Shown: positions 1-7,528 of the stretch, one piece after another
How positions within the stretch are numbered: the first letter of the stretch is position 1
Layout: each line of letters begins with the position of its first letter
From: a virus
DNA length: 23,109 bases
Strand: one strand, 5' to 3'
Virus record (IMG/VR): IMGVR_UViG_3300042863_001740
Span: 1 to 23,109 of that record
Notes under the pieces: generated by a model
Databases searched by the model: none
What the model was told of the DNA's origin: nothing
Seen by the model: the letters and a program-made list of their open reading frames with translations, nothing else
Position numbers and translations under genes: made by a program

Positions 1-2
1 CA

Positions 3-626
3 ATCAATCCTATTCAAAATACTAAATATAAATTTCCTGATGAAACAGGTTCAGTAACATTTACTCCCGGTACTGTTTCCGTTGGTTCTGATTTGGTTGG
101 TTCAACTAATGCCCCTATTACTGAAATTTACAATATACTTCACACACCTGCTAGGATAGCTGCAAGATGGTGGAAGTATTTAGGGATGAATACTTATGGC
201 TTACCAACTCCAAAAGCTGAATTGTTCTTTCAATCTGGGGAGTATTACACCAAACTTGAAAGTAGTGTTACTAATACTTACTTCCCGACTGCTAATCAGG
301 AAATTTCTGGAACAGTTGCAGAAAATACCAATATTTCAGAAGCTATTTTACAGATTGGTTTAAACAATTACCTTTTCAAACCAATAACCTTAGATTTTTC
401 TTTCCCTCAAAACCTTTGTTCATTCATTGAGATGGCCAATATTGGGACAGGATTTATTAGGGTAACAAGCGGAGGTTTTGAGTTCTTTGGGTTTCTGGAA
501 AGTGCAACTAATAAACCAGTAGACCCAAACTCAGGAATTACGGATTTTAAATTAATTTTGGCAAAAAATATTCCTGATTATTTTTCAGGCGATTATTTCA
601 CAGGAGATTATTTCACAGGCGATTAA
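3..626 (+). CDS. Phage structural protein, 5'-truncated, with Asp-Tyr pentapeptide tail
   Basis: The reading frame is open from the left edge (frame starting at base 3), so this is the C-terminal part of a longer protein. A TTG at 93 is not a credible start because the coding frame continues upstream of it. I do not recognise the family. The soluble, beta-rich composition and its place at the head of a run of structural genes suggest a tail or baseplate component. The C-terminus is a perfect-phase repeat of a 5-residue unit, DYF(S/T)G, three times and then Asp (units at 576, 591 and 606, 15 nt each). The next gene begins 12 nt later behind an A-rich leader. Function is inferred from context only. 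Confidence 0.7.
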   Translation: MNPIQNTKYKFPDETGSVTFTPGTVSVGSDLVGSTNAPITEIYNILHTPARIAARWWKYLGMNTYGLPTPKAELFFQSGEYYTKLESSVTNTYFPTANQEISGTVAENTNISEAILQIGLNNYLFKPITLDFSFPQNLCSFIEMANIGTGFIRVTSGGFEFFGFLESATNKPVDPNSGITDFKLILAKNIPDYFSGDYFTGDYFTGD

Positions 627-638
627 AAAAATAAAAAT

Positions 639-1829
639 ATGGCAGTAAAAACAAGAGCGCAACTCAAAACCGATAACACAACGACTTTCGGAAATGGCAA
701 AAATACCAGAGGCAATGATGAGGTTACATTTAACGATGACCAACTGGATTCAATTGCTTTTAATGCTGAACTGGTTATTAGTGTTACAACTTCTCAATTA
801 ACTACTCTTATTGGTAGTTCTGGATTGATTTTAACAGCCAGATATAACATAACCAACGCATTAGGCAATACAGCTATTATTCAAGTAACGGCTGCAACGA
901 CTTCGACATTGAATCCAAATGCTTTGAATTTGACGAGTGGAAAGTTTGGAAGATACAACAGGACGTCAGATTATTTCATACCTGCTGATAATATTTACAC
1001 AACTGCCCCAACTGCCAATTCAGATAATACTAAGGGATATGTAGCAGGAGATATTTGGATTAATGCGGCCACAGGATTTGAATATAGGGCCACAAGTGTA
1101 GGAACTGGTGCAGCCATTTGGTCTATTGTTTTTATAAATGAAACTGGTAAATTTCAAACCATTGGAACCGCAACAGATACAACAGGAATAGGCGTTGTGC
1201 AAATTTTAGGAGGAAGCGCATCTGGAGATAGAGTAGTTCAAATTGGTGGAGGGGCTGGAACAAGCAATACAGGAAACGACGTCAATCAATTTGGTACAGG
1301 GGCTGGAACAAGCAATACAGGAAACGACGTCAATCAATTTGGCAATCAGGCAGGAAACGGAAATGTTGTACCTGAGGTAAACCAATTTGGTAAGAATGCA
1401 GGGCTAAACAATGCAGGGGCAAATGTAAATCAATTTGGAACTAACGCTGGTGATGGAAATAGTGGTCCTAATGCTAATCAATTAGGCACACAGGCAGGCA
1501 AAAATAATACAGGAGAAAATGCCAACCAGTTCGGACCACAGGCGGGGCAGGATAATACTGGAAATAACGTAAACCAATTTGGTAAGAATGCAGGGAGGTC
1601 AAATACAAAATCAGGCGGTCAGTTTTTTGGAGAAGATGCAGGATGGGATGGGTCCGCTGGCTACACAGGAACGGACAATGTATTTGCAATTTCCAATAAT
1701 TCAATTCCTCAATTTACGGACGCAGCAGCAGCAGCAGCAGCAATAACAGTTCCAAATGGATATGTAACAGGGACCACTTATATTTATTGTGATTCTACAC
1801 TTGGAACAATTGGATACATAAGGTTATGA
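639..1829 (+). CDS. Fibre-like protein with 16-residue repeats
   Basis: This 396-residue protein is probably a receptor-binding fibre or other distal tail structure. Residues 1-198 form an N-terminal region rich in Thr, Asn and Ala. Residues 199-342 are nine tandem 16-residue units with consensus VNQFGxxAGxxNTGxN. The regular Gly and Asn positions resemble parallel beta-roll repeats such as trimeric adhesin heads, though I assign no family. A GCA tract encodes seven alanines before a C-terminal tip of about 30 residues with one Cys. The ATG has an A-rich leader and no Shine-Dalgarno. The stop overlaps the ATG of the next small gene (ATGA). The structural role is inferred from repeats and neighbours. 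Confidence 0.7.
   Translation: MAVKTRAQLKTDNTTTFGNGKNTRGNDEVTFNDDQLDSIAFNAELVISVTTSQLTTLIGSSGLILTARYNITNALGNTAIIQVTAATTSTLNPNALNLTSGKFGRYNRTSDYFIPADNIYTTAPTANSDNTKGYVAGDIWINAATGFEYRATSVGTGAAIWSIVFINETGKFQTIGTATDTTGIGVVQILGGSASGDRVVQIGGGAGTSNTGNDVNQFGTGAGTSNTGNDVNQFGNQAGNGNVVPEVNQFGKNAGLNNAGANVNQFGTNAGDGNSGPNANQLGTQAGKNNTGENANQFGPQAGQDNTGNNVNQFGKNAGRSNTKSGGQFFGEDAGWDGSAGYTGTDNVFAISNNSIPQFTDAAAAAAAITVPNGYVTGTTYIYCDSTLGTIGYIRL
1233..1664 (+). repeat. Nine 48-nt units coding the 16-residue fibre repeat
   Basis: Nine consecutive in-frame 48-nt units start at 1233. Units 1 and 2 share an identical 44-nt stretch (1251-1294 and 1299-1342), which points to recent duplication, while the others have diverged at the DNA level but keep VNQFG and AG positions. 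The last two units are degenerate. Confidence 0.9.
1722..1742 (+). repeat. (GCA)7 microsatellite in the fibre gene
   Basis: Seven uninterrupted GCA triplets code for a run of alanines near the C-terminal tip of the fibre-like protein. Slippage by whole units would keep the frame and change only linker length. Confidence 0.9.
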
Positions 1830-1984
1830 TAGAAGTAAACAAACAAAAAGACCTTGAAGAAGGTAAACGTGCAGTAAATGAAGTACAACCTATTCCACCT
1901 TCTTCTGGTCCATGGTGTTATCGGGACTCAATTTCATTGCAGGGTCAGAACTTTTGGACCACGTATTTTGTAATTATTAGATAA
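1826..1984 (+). CDS. Small 52-residue protein, translationally coupled to the fibre gene
   Basis: A short frame begins MIEVNKQKDLEEGKRAVNEV and ends in FVIIR. Its ATG overlaps the fibre stop codon as ATGA and it ends 6 nt before the next ATG, so it fills the gap between two structural genes exactly. The N-terminal half is charged and helical, and the C-terminal half is rich in Trp and Tyr. No family is recognised. The overlap suggests co-translation with the fibre gene, perhaps as a fibre accessory or capping protein, but that is inference. Confidence 0.7.
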   Translation: MIEVNKQKDLEEGKRAVNEVQPIPPSSGPWCYRDSISLQGQNFWTTYFVIIR

Positions 1985-1990
1985 AAAAAC

Positions 1991-3739
1991 ATGGGTCCAT
2001 TTCCTTTTATAAACTTTGAGCAAGCCGAAATCAATGGAAATTTTGGTGATGAATATGCTTATAGAAAAGTGCAACTGCAAACATTGGTTTCTCTTTTTGT
2101 TGATGATTATTTTCTAACAGATAGATTTTTTGTTTCAGTCAATGAAATAAGAAACGAAATTCAATTATTAAATGATGCACCTTTTTTCGCTTCATTAGAA
2201 TTGATTTTACCAAGTCCTTATCCGACAAGCGTAGGAGTTGAGGTTTATACCTTGAAAATTGGGATTCAACAAAACAAATCCTGTTTTATTCAAATTCTTT
2301 TTAATTTAACTGATGGAGTTGTAACGGCAAATGATACTACGTTTTATCCCGGTCCGGATTTATTAGAAGTAACAACAAACAGACCTTTTATTGCTGAAGA
2401 ACTGAAAATTGCCAAAACACTTTCGGTTTATCAACAAAATGGTGCAGCTATTTTCCCAGATACGTTTGAATTTGATGCAACAACTGGAATAGCTGAAAGA
2501 AGACTGCTAAGGGCTTATGATTGGCAGTACAACACATCAAGCAACCAACCGCAAAGAGATGGTGTAACTGATTTAAGAATGATTCCTAAAACTGTTTTTA
2601 GGCTTCGTGAACTTTCACAAAATGAAAAAGCAATGGTTTCTTTTTTTCTTGAAAAACCAATCAAAGAATCATTGACTAATGACAATTGGAATGCTAGTAA
2701 TATTTATTTAACTCCATTATTAGGAGATTGGCAGTTTGATTTTATTACAGTTAGTTCAACAAAAAAACAACTTTCAATTTCAAGTTCTGAATATGGAATT
2801 TCATTAATATTGGCAGGAATAGAAGTTTCTAATAAATGGTATTTTCAAAGGTTTGTTAACCCAAATTATACAACTGGAACTCCTCCTGATTTAGCAACTG
2901 GTCTTAGTAGTACAATACCATCTAATCCAGATACAGGAAAGCTTTATTCTACTGTTTATTATGACTTTGACCAATGCGAATTTGGAACTGTTGTAAATGA
3001 AGAGCCATTTAACCTGCTAATCAAGTCAGGAGATACTTATCAAATTAATGTTTTAAAGGATTTTATTTTTGAACCAGAAATTGAACCCGAAATACTAATT
3101 GGAATCTTTGATTGTAATTATACTTATATTCAAGATATTGGCACTTTAACAAACCCATTAATTATAACTGGAACCCAATACCAAGCCAACATTACAATTC
3201 CACCATTAGCAAATAGTAATTATTTTATTGGCATTTATCAAGCTTATGGAATAGATGGTCAAGGATATGCAACTTTACTTGCAATGAGTCAAAGTCTTGC
3301 ACTTGATAACTTTGAAGACTTTACTCAGATGCTTGAATACGGTTCAGCACAGGATTCAATCATTGAGGGCTTTGAATACTTGAATGGTTGGCTACAACGC
3401 ATTAGGGTTCCTCTAAACGGTGCAGGTCAAACGTATTCCCTAGAGGAAAGTATTTATAGAAATTCAGACGGTACTTTTCAAAAACCTCAAAATAGTACCG
3501 ATGAAAATATATCTTTGCATACTGATTATTTAGATTTGCAAACTCAAAGAGCAATGACCTCCGCCACGAGACATCCAATTTTTGTTTTGGCCAATCAGAA
3601 TTTATCGGTGCAAGGGGATCTTGAAATCGCCACTAATCAAGATTACACGACAAATCAATCTTTTAGGAAACTTCAGCAAATGAGGTTCCAGGCAAAAAAT
3701 CAAGGCTATCAGCCTAATAACAATTCCTGTTTAGGATAA
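1991..3739 (+). CDS. Large phage structural protein, unrecognised
   Basis: A 582-residue protein with no signal peptide or membrane segment, rich in Asn, Gln, Tyr and Phe and predicted to be mostly beta. Residues roughly 290-440 look like one or two Ig-like or carbohydrate-binding-like beta domains. The last 60 residues are Gln/Asn-rich. It begins 6 nt after the 52-residue gene and is followed 11 nt later by the next structural gene, all on one strand with A-rich leaders. Position among fibre and portal genes argues for a tail or baseplate component. No catalytic motif is visible. Confidence 0.6.
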   Translation: MGPFPFINFEQAEINGNFGDEYAYRKVQLQTLVSLFVDDYFLTDRFFVSVNEIRNEIQLLNDAPFFASLELILPSPYPTSVGVEVYTLKIGIQQNKSCFIQILFNLTDGVVTANDTTFYPGPDLLEVTTNRPFIAEELKIAKTLSVYQQNGAAIFPDTFEFDATTGIAERRLLRAYDWQYNTSSNQPQRDGVTDLRMIPKTVFRLRELSQNEKAMVSFFLEKPIKESLTNDNWNASNIYLTPLLGDWQFDFITVSSTKKQLSISSSEYGISLILAGIEVSNKWYFQRFVNPNYTTGTPPDLATGLSSTIPSNPDTGKLYSTVYYDFDQCEFGTVVNEEPFNLLIKSGDTYQINVLKDFIFEPEIEPEILIGIFDCNYTYIQDIGTLTNPLIITGTQYQANITIPPLANSNYFIGIYQAYGIDGQGYATLLAMSQSLALDNFEDFTQMLEYGSAQDSIIEGFEYLNGWLQRIRVPLNGAGQTYSLEESIYRNSDGTFQKPQNSTDENISLHTDYLDLQTQRAMTSATRHPIFVLANQNLSVQGDLEIATNQDYTTNQSFRKLQQMRFQAKNQGYQPNNNSCLG

Positions 3740-3750
3740 AAAAAATAATC

Positions 3751-4602
3751 ATGTACAATTTTGACTGTCCCGTAAAACCATGTTACGAGAACTTTCCTTG
3801 CGATATTGAAGAAAAAGGCAAGATAGTAGCTTTAGTTTTGGTTGAAAAGGGCGAAACCGTAGATAAAACAGATGGTGAATCAATGATTGATTCATTCACT
3901 TTATTAGCAGTTAATGGCAAGGCTCAATTAATCCTCAATATTGATGGGGAAAAGCCAAAGCCAGAAACAAATGAAGGCCCGGGAAGGGGCTTACAGGAAA
4001 CCAAAATAATGGCATCAGTTCATACAATCAACTGGATAGATTATCAAGGTGTTCCTAATATTCCTTTTTACAACAACATAAGAAGGAGTGGGCAAAATTA
4101 TGATTTGTACTTTATTACTCCGACATTGATTTATGACGTGTCAGGGAACCAATGTACAGTAGTTGCTCCAATGGTAATTGATAGGGATTTGAAGACCTTT
4201 CAACGTGCTGATGGCACACTAAAATGGTCAGCAAATGGAGATCCTTTGCCTCAGTCAGTTCCTGCTTTAACAGTACAGGATTTCATGATTCCTTTGCAAT
4301 ATACTTTTGCAGTTGGTGATACCTATCAAGAAACGATTCTTGTTGGTAATACAAGTACTGGTTTTTGGACTGCATCAATTAACAAGAGTTTGCCGTCAGG
4401 TTCAGTTCCTGATGTTGTTTATTCTTTGATGGACCAATCGAGTAATTTTGCTAACTTAAATATGGTGTTTGACCCATTGACAGGTGAATATCAAATGGAA
4501 GGACTTGTAGAAGGTGTTTATACTTTTACAGTATTGGCATCATCTGATGAAAATTGCATCATTGGCAAATTATTAGTAACAGTTACAGTAAGTATTAGCT
4601 AG
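3751..4602 (+). CDS. Phage structural protein with Cys-rich N-terminus
   Basis: A 283-residue protein of unrecognised family. The N-terminus has three closely spaced cysteines (C6, C11, C17). The C-terminal 90 residues read like a small Ig-like beta-sandwich ending in alternating Val/Thr (LLVTVTVSIS). It sits between the 582-residue protein and the portal, with gaps of 11 nt before and 7 nt after, in an uninterrupted plus-strand run. A role in the tail or neck is plausible from order only. The Cys cluster could bind metal or form disulphides in the virion, but nothing in the sequence decides this. Confidence 0.55.
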   Translation: MYNFDCPVKPCYENFPCDIEEKGKIVALVLVEKGETVDKTDGESMIDSFTLLAVNGKAQLILNIDGEKPKPETNEGPGRGLQETKIMASVHTINWIDYQGVPNIPFYNNIRRSGQNYDLYFITPTLIYDVSGNQCTVVAPMVIDRDLKTFQRADGTLKWSANGDPLPQSVPALTVQDFMIPLQYTFAVGDTYQETILVGNTSTGFWTASINKSLPSGSVPDVVYSLMDQSSNFANLNMVFDPLTGEYQMEGLVEGVYTFTVLASSDENCIIGKLLVTVTVSIS

Positions 4603-4609
4603 TTAAATC

Positions 4610-6409
4610 ATGGAAAAAGTAACTCAGGGGCTTTCTAATTTTTTAAATAAGTCAAAGTTTAGAGAGGGTAAAACAGATTTCATTAAAGAGATAAGGGAAA
4701 AAGCTGAATTGCTTAGTCCTCATTTTGAAAATGACTACCCTGAGTTCCTTTTGAATGTTGTTCATCCTGGTGAGCAGCTCCAGATGAAGAACCACAGAAA
4801 ACTGAACTGGGAATCACCAACCATTGCAGCAACTGGAAGGATTCAAACAAGCTGCCAGAAGATTCAGCAGGCTGATGACTTTAGAATTATCTGGAATGAA
4901 TCAGACTTGGAAACTGGTATTCCTTCAAGTAATAGTTTAGAAAAGTATTGCAAAGAAAATCTCCCAAAATTCAAGAATCTTGAAGATTGGGCATTCTCGG
5001 TTTATCTTAGAAGTCTATTAGAGGATGCAAACTCGGTTTATTTGATATTGCCTGACCTATCAGCCTTTATTGATAACCAATTACCTATTGATTGGACCTT
5101 ACCCTTCCCTCAATATTATGGTTCTGAAGATATTATCCATCATAAGGATAACGAGTTAATAGTAAAGCTTAATGACCTTGAAAAAGATGGTGAAAAGTTC
5201 AATAGGTTTCTGGCCATTTCAATGGAAGGGATTGTTTTAGCAGTTCAATTTAGACCTTATAATCCAAATGAAAATGCCTTCAACTTTTACCCGGTTGAAT
5301 ATCCATTTATTGATTTCCCAGTCGTTATTGCAGGGCAAAAAATCTATGAGTTAGAAGATAATGCAATCATTTATGATTCGTTTTTGGCTCCTTGTGTCCC
5401 TTCATGGAATAGTGCTTTAAGACGTGCTGATGACTTGGAAGTAAACTGGGCATTACACGCCAACCCTCAATACTGGAGGATTAAGAATAGCGAATGCAAG
5501 ACCTGTAAAGGTGTTGGAAGGGTTTTGGTGAAAACCTCTAATGAGTTAAGGGAATGCTCTTCTTGTGCCGGGACAGGTACAGGATCCGAAGGAAGCCCAT
5601 TCAATCAGATTGAAATTACACTTCCAAAATCAACAATCACAAATCCAACGCCGCCATCATTCCCTTATAGTTCGCCTGCTGGCTATATTAAGAGGGATGA
5701 CGATGCGATTAAGAATTTAAAGGTAGAAGTATCGGACAAGATATTTGAGGGCTTCCAAGCGATAGGTTTGGAATTGCTTTCAATTGTTCCTGCTCCTCAA
5801 TCAGGAATCGCAAAGCAATATGATAGAAAAGAGATTAATACTTTCTTTTATCAAATTGCTATAATGATTCAATATGGGTATTCCCATTCTGCTAAGTTGA
5901 TTTACAACTTGCGATATGCAGGAATAGCAGATGCAGCAGGATTAGATTATGAAAAAAGACTTGCCTCATTACCTCGGATTACCATCCCTTCAGACTTTGA
6001 CATCCTGACAATGGATATGTTAGCGGTTAATCTTAGTAAGGCAAAGCAGGACCAATATAACCCTGTTATCATTGCAGGAATGGAAAGGGATTATGTAGAG
6101 AAACTTTATGGAGAGGATTCCGATGAGTTAAAACTAATCAATATTATTTCCAGATTAGACCCTTTGCCTAACAAGACAGTTGATGAAAAGGTAATCATTA
6201 AAGATTCTTACGGCTGCTCGGAGGTTGACTTTGTCCTATCCTGTTACATCAATTCATTTATTAACCAGTTGGTTGAAAATGATGAGTATTGGTTGGATGG
6301 TAAGCTGCCAGACCAAAGGAAAGACCTGGTTAGACTGGCAACTGAAAAGCAAGCTGAAATCAAGAAGTCAATTATCCCGATTAATACTGATGTAAGGGCT
6401 TTTGCTTAA
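4610..6409 (+). CDS. Phage portal protein with four-Cys zinc-knuckle insert
   Basis: A 599-residue protein whose length and all-alpha C-terminal half fit portal proteins, the dodecameric ring at the capsid vertex through which DNA is packaged. Its position before the scaffold-like and capsid genes supports this, although an island now separates them. An unusual insert near the middle has C296, C299, C316 and C319 in the pattern CKTCKGVG...CSSCAGTGTG, which matches the CxxCxGxG zinc-binding repeats of DnaJ. This knuckle sits just before the likely stem and crown half. Its stop overlaps the convergent gene on the other strand by 4 nt and no terminator is visible between them. The portal call is a family-level judgement without a search. 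Confidence 0.65.
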   Translation: MEKVTQGLSNFLNKSKFREGKTDFIKEIREKAELLSPHFENDYPEFLLNVVHPGEQLQMKNHRKLNWESPTIAATGRIQTSCQKIQQADDFRIIWNESDLETGIPSSNSLEKYCKENLPKFKNLEDWAFSVYLRSLLEDANSVYLILPDLSAFIDNQLPIDWTLPFPQYYGSEDIIHHKDNELIVKLNDLEKDGEKFNRFLAISMEGIVLAVQFRPYNPNENAFNFYPVEYPFIDFPVVIAGQKIYELEDNAIIYDSFLAPCVPSWNSALRRADDLEVNWALHANPQYWRIKNSECKTCKGVGRVLVKTSNELRECSSCAGTGTGSEGSPFNQIEITLPKSTITNPTPPSFPYSSPAGYIKRDDDAIKNLKVEVSDKIFEGFQAIGLELLSIVPAPQSGIAKQYDRKEINTFFYQIAIMIQYGYSHSAKLIYNLRYAGIADAAGLDYEKRLASLPRITIPSDFDILTMDMLAVNLSKAKQDQYNPVIIAGMERDYVEKLYGEDSDELKLINIISRLDPLPNKTVDEKVIIKDSYGCSEVDFVLSCYINSFINQLVENDEYWLDGKLPDQRKDLVRLATEKQAEIKKSIIPINTDVRAFA

Positions 6410-6618
6410 TCATTATCAATTATAAATTTCTTTCCTAAAATCGTTACTGTCTTTTTTGATTTATAAACCGATTGGAATTTAATGCCTTTTTGTTTGGCAT
6501 ATTCCTTTGGAGTTATTAAGCACAAATAATCACTTAACTGTTGAATCCCTTCAACCATCTGTTCATTTGTTGCATTGCCAGATTCAACACAATTGCCTAT
6601 TAATTCATTGAGAGTCAT
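6406..6618 (-). CDS. Small HTH-like protein
   Basis: A 70-residue protein, last gene of the minus-strand island. The C-terminal half (ITPKEYAKQKGIKFQSVYKS and on to KKFIID) fits a small MerR- or excisionase-type helix-turn-helix, with a recognition helix around QSVYKS followed by a short beta wing. It could be a local regulator. It lies beyond the last cassette boundary at 6651, so it is probably a phage gene rather than a cassette gene. Its stop overlaps the portal stop on the opposite strand. Confidence 0.6.
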   Translation of the reverse strand: MTLNELIGNCVESGNATNEQMVEGIQQLSDYLCLITPKEYAKQKGIKFQSVYKSKKTVTILGKKFIIDND

Positions 6619-6663
6619 GGGTGAATTTATTCAACTTTCGTAAATATGGAGTTAGCGGTAAGT

Positions 6664-6858
6664 TTAAGGTACACTTTGTCCTTTATCTTGTCCTTTATAA
6701 AACCTTTTATAGTCTTTGTAAAAATCTATTCCGCAGACAACCCAACAGAAAAACTCGGTTATGTAATAGCGAATAGGAACAAACCTACCGCTAACAACAC
6801 CTAACCAAAAGCGGTAAATCCTGCTTCGTAAAAACATTTGTGGTATATTGAAATTCAT
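6664..6858 (-). CDS. Cassette 4 ORF, short aromatic-rich protein
   Basis: A 64-residue frame of unrecognised family. The ATG at 6858 lies inside the loop of the attC-like site, and the frame then reads through the L' arm and the GTTA core at 6795 before reaching the cassette body, where the sequence is rich in Tyr, Phe, Trp and Lys. The cassette itself is only about 145 bp, bounded by inverted copies of GTTAGCGGTA at 6786-6795 and 6651-6660. No alternative ATG exists inside the cassette. Either the upstream site supplies the start or the ORF is not translated. Confidence 0.4.
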   Translation of the reverse strand: MNFNIPQMFLRSRIYRFWLGVVSGRFVPIRYYITEFFCWVVCGIDFYKDYKRFYKGQDKGQSVP

Positions 6859-6915
6859 TGCTTCGTATTTAATTTGTTTGTAAAATTACCGCCTTCGGTT
6901 AGCTGCAAACCGTTA
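6792..6915 (-). repeat. attC-like recombination site B
   Basis: On the minus strand the order is TAAC (6915-6912), a 9-nt spacer, CTAACC (6902-6897), GAAG, GCGGTAA (6892-6886), an AT-rich loop of about 70 nt, TTACCGC (6817-6811), TTTT, GGTTAG (6806-6801), a 5-nt spacer and GTTAGCG starting at 6795. Both arms pair perfectly (6 and 7 bp) around the GAAG/TTTT step. Confidence 0.6.
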
Positions 6916-6932
6916 TAGGTAATAAAAAGTTG

Positions 6933-7184
6933 CTACCCTTCTACTACTTCCGTAATGCTTTTAAGGCGTAACCTATCCGATTTACATTCCCCTTTATTAT
7001 CTTTCTTTTGGTATTCCAATGCTAATTGTCTTGCGTGTTCTTTATTATACGCCTTAAAAAAGTGAGTATATCCATCCTTTCTAAATCCATAATTCGCTGC
7101 AAAATTCCGCAACTTTTTACTACCTATAACAGCACCTTGTTGCAAGTTGCCATTTTCTACTTCATTTGATATTTTCGTTTCCAT
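6933..7184 (-). CDS. Cassette 3 ORF, small basic protein
   Basis: An 83-residue frame with no recognised family. The C-terminal 58 residues (from LRNFAANYGFRKDGYTHFFK) look like a compact basic alpha/beta fold. The ATG at 7184 sits in the attC-like loop, and the first 18 or so codons read through the L' arm and GTTA core at 7130, so a downstream TTG could be the native start within the cassette. The cassette is bounded by long inverted repeats (6912-6933 and 7109-7130) that match at 21 of 22 positions. Confidence 0.5.
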   Translation of the reverse strand: METKISNEVENGNLQQGAVIGSKKLRNFAANYGFRKDGYTHFFKAYNKEHARQLALEYQKKDNKGECKSDRLRLKSITEVVEG

Positions 7185-7254
7185 ATTTTACATTTATTTA
7201 AGTTGATAATTTTGTGCTTCTAATGGCAACCTGACAACAAGCTGCAAAACGTTA
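7127..7254 (-). repeat. attC-like recombination site C
   Basis: On the minus strand the order is TAAC (7254-7251), a 9-nt spacer, CTTGTTG (7241-7235), TCAG, GTTGCCATT (7230-7222), an AT-rich loop, AATGGCAAC (7154-7146), TTG, CAACAAG (7142-7136), a 5-nt spacer and GTTATAGG from 7130. The arms pair over 7 and 9 bp. The TCAG/TTG step leaves one extrahelical base, as attC sites do. Confidence 0.65.
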
Positions 7255-7263
7255 GTGGCAATG

Positions 7264-7470
7264 CTACAACGACTGCTCATCTTGCGGTTCAACATCTTCA
7301 CCTTCTATAAAAATGGTAACAACCGACTGTTTGGTTTTATCCATTCCATTTTCATTAAGTTCACCCCAAGCCAATATAAAATCAGCAGAAGGATTGTTGC
7401 CATTTCTTACAACCACTTTTGCATCAGGGTTGAAATCTAAAAGTTGTTTTGTTAATTCTCTTATTGTCAT
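7264..7470 (-). CDS. Cassette 2 ORF, small acidic protein
   Basis: A 68-residue protein beginning MTIRELTKQLLDFNPDAKVV. The frame is open further up to a TTG at 7506, but that triplet lies at the GTTA recombination core, and the ATG at 7470 has a good A-rich leader, so I prefer the ATG. The pattern (N-terminal helix, then a VVVRNGNNPS turn and a strand with GELNENG) resembles small proteins of about 70 residues common in phages and cassettes. The C-terminus is very acidic. No function is assigned. It lies between sites C and D. Confidence 0.6.
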   Translation of the reverse strand: MTIRELTKQLLDFNPDAKVVVRNGNNPSADFILAWGELNENGMDKTKQSVVTIFIEGEDVEPQDEQSL

Positions 7471-7474
7471 TTTA

Positions 7475-7528
7475 TCAAGTTTTGTGAGAAGCACTGCACC
7501 TAACAAGGTATTGCCAAAAGCAGGGCAT
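7475..7528 (-). CDS. Candidate attC-embedded leader peptide (17 codons)
   Basis: An ATG in the loop of site D opens a 17-codon frame (MPCFWQYLVRCSASHKT) that reads across the L' arm and the GTTA core and stops 4 nt before the ATG of the cassette 2 gene. It may couple ribosomes to that gene, as ORF-11 of class 1 attI does for its cassettes. Short frames arise by chance, so this is tentative. Confidence 0.3.
   Translation of the reverse strand: MPCFWQYLVRCSASHKT

Noticed and set aside
1233-1664. CRISPR array
   Set aside because: The 48-nt units are coding, in frame, and have no alternating repeat and spacer pattern.
1474-1704. Antisense ORF opposite the fibre repeats
   Set aside because: It is a shadow of the repeat region with no promoter or plausible leader.
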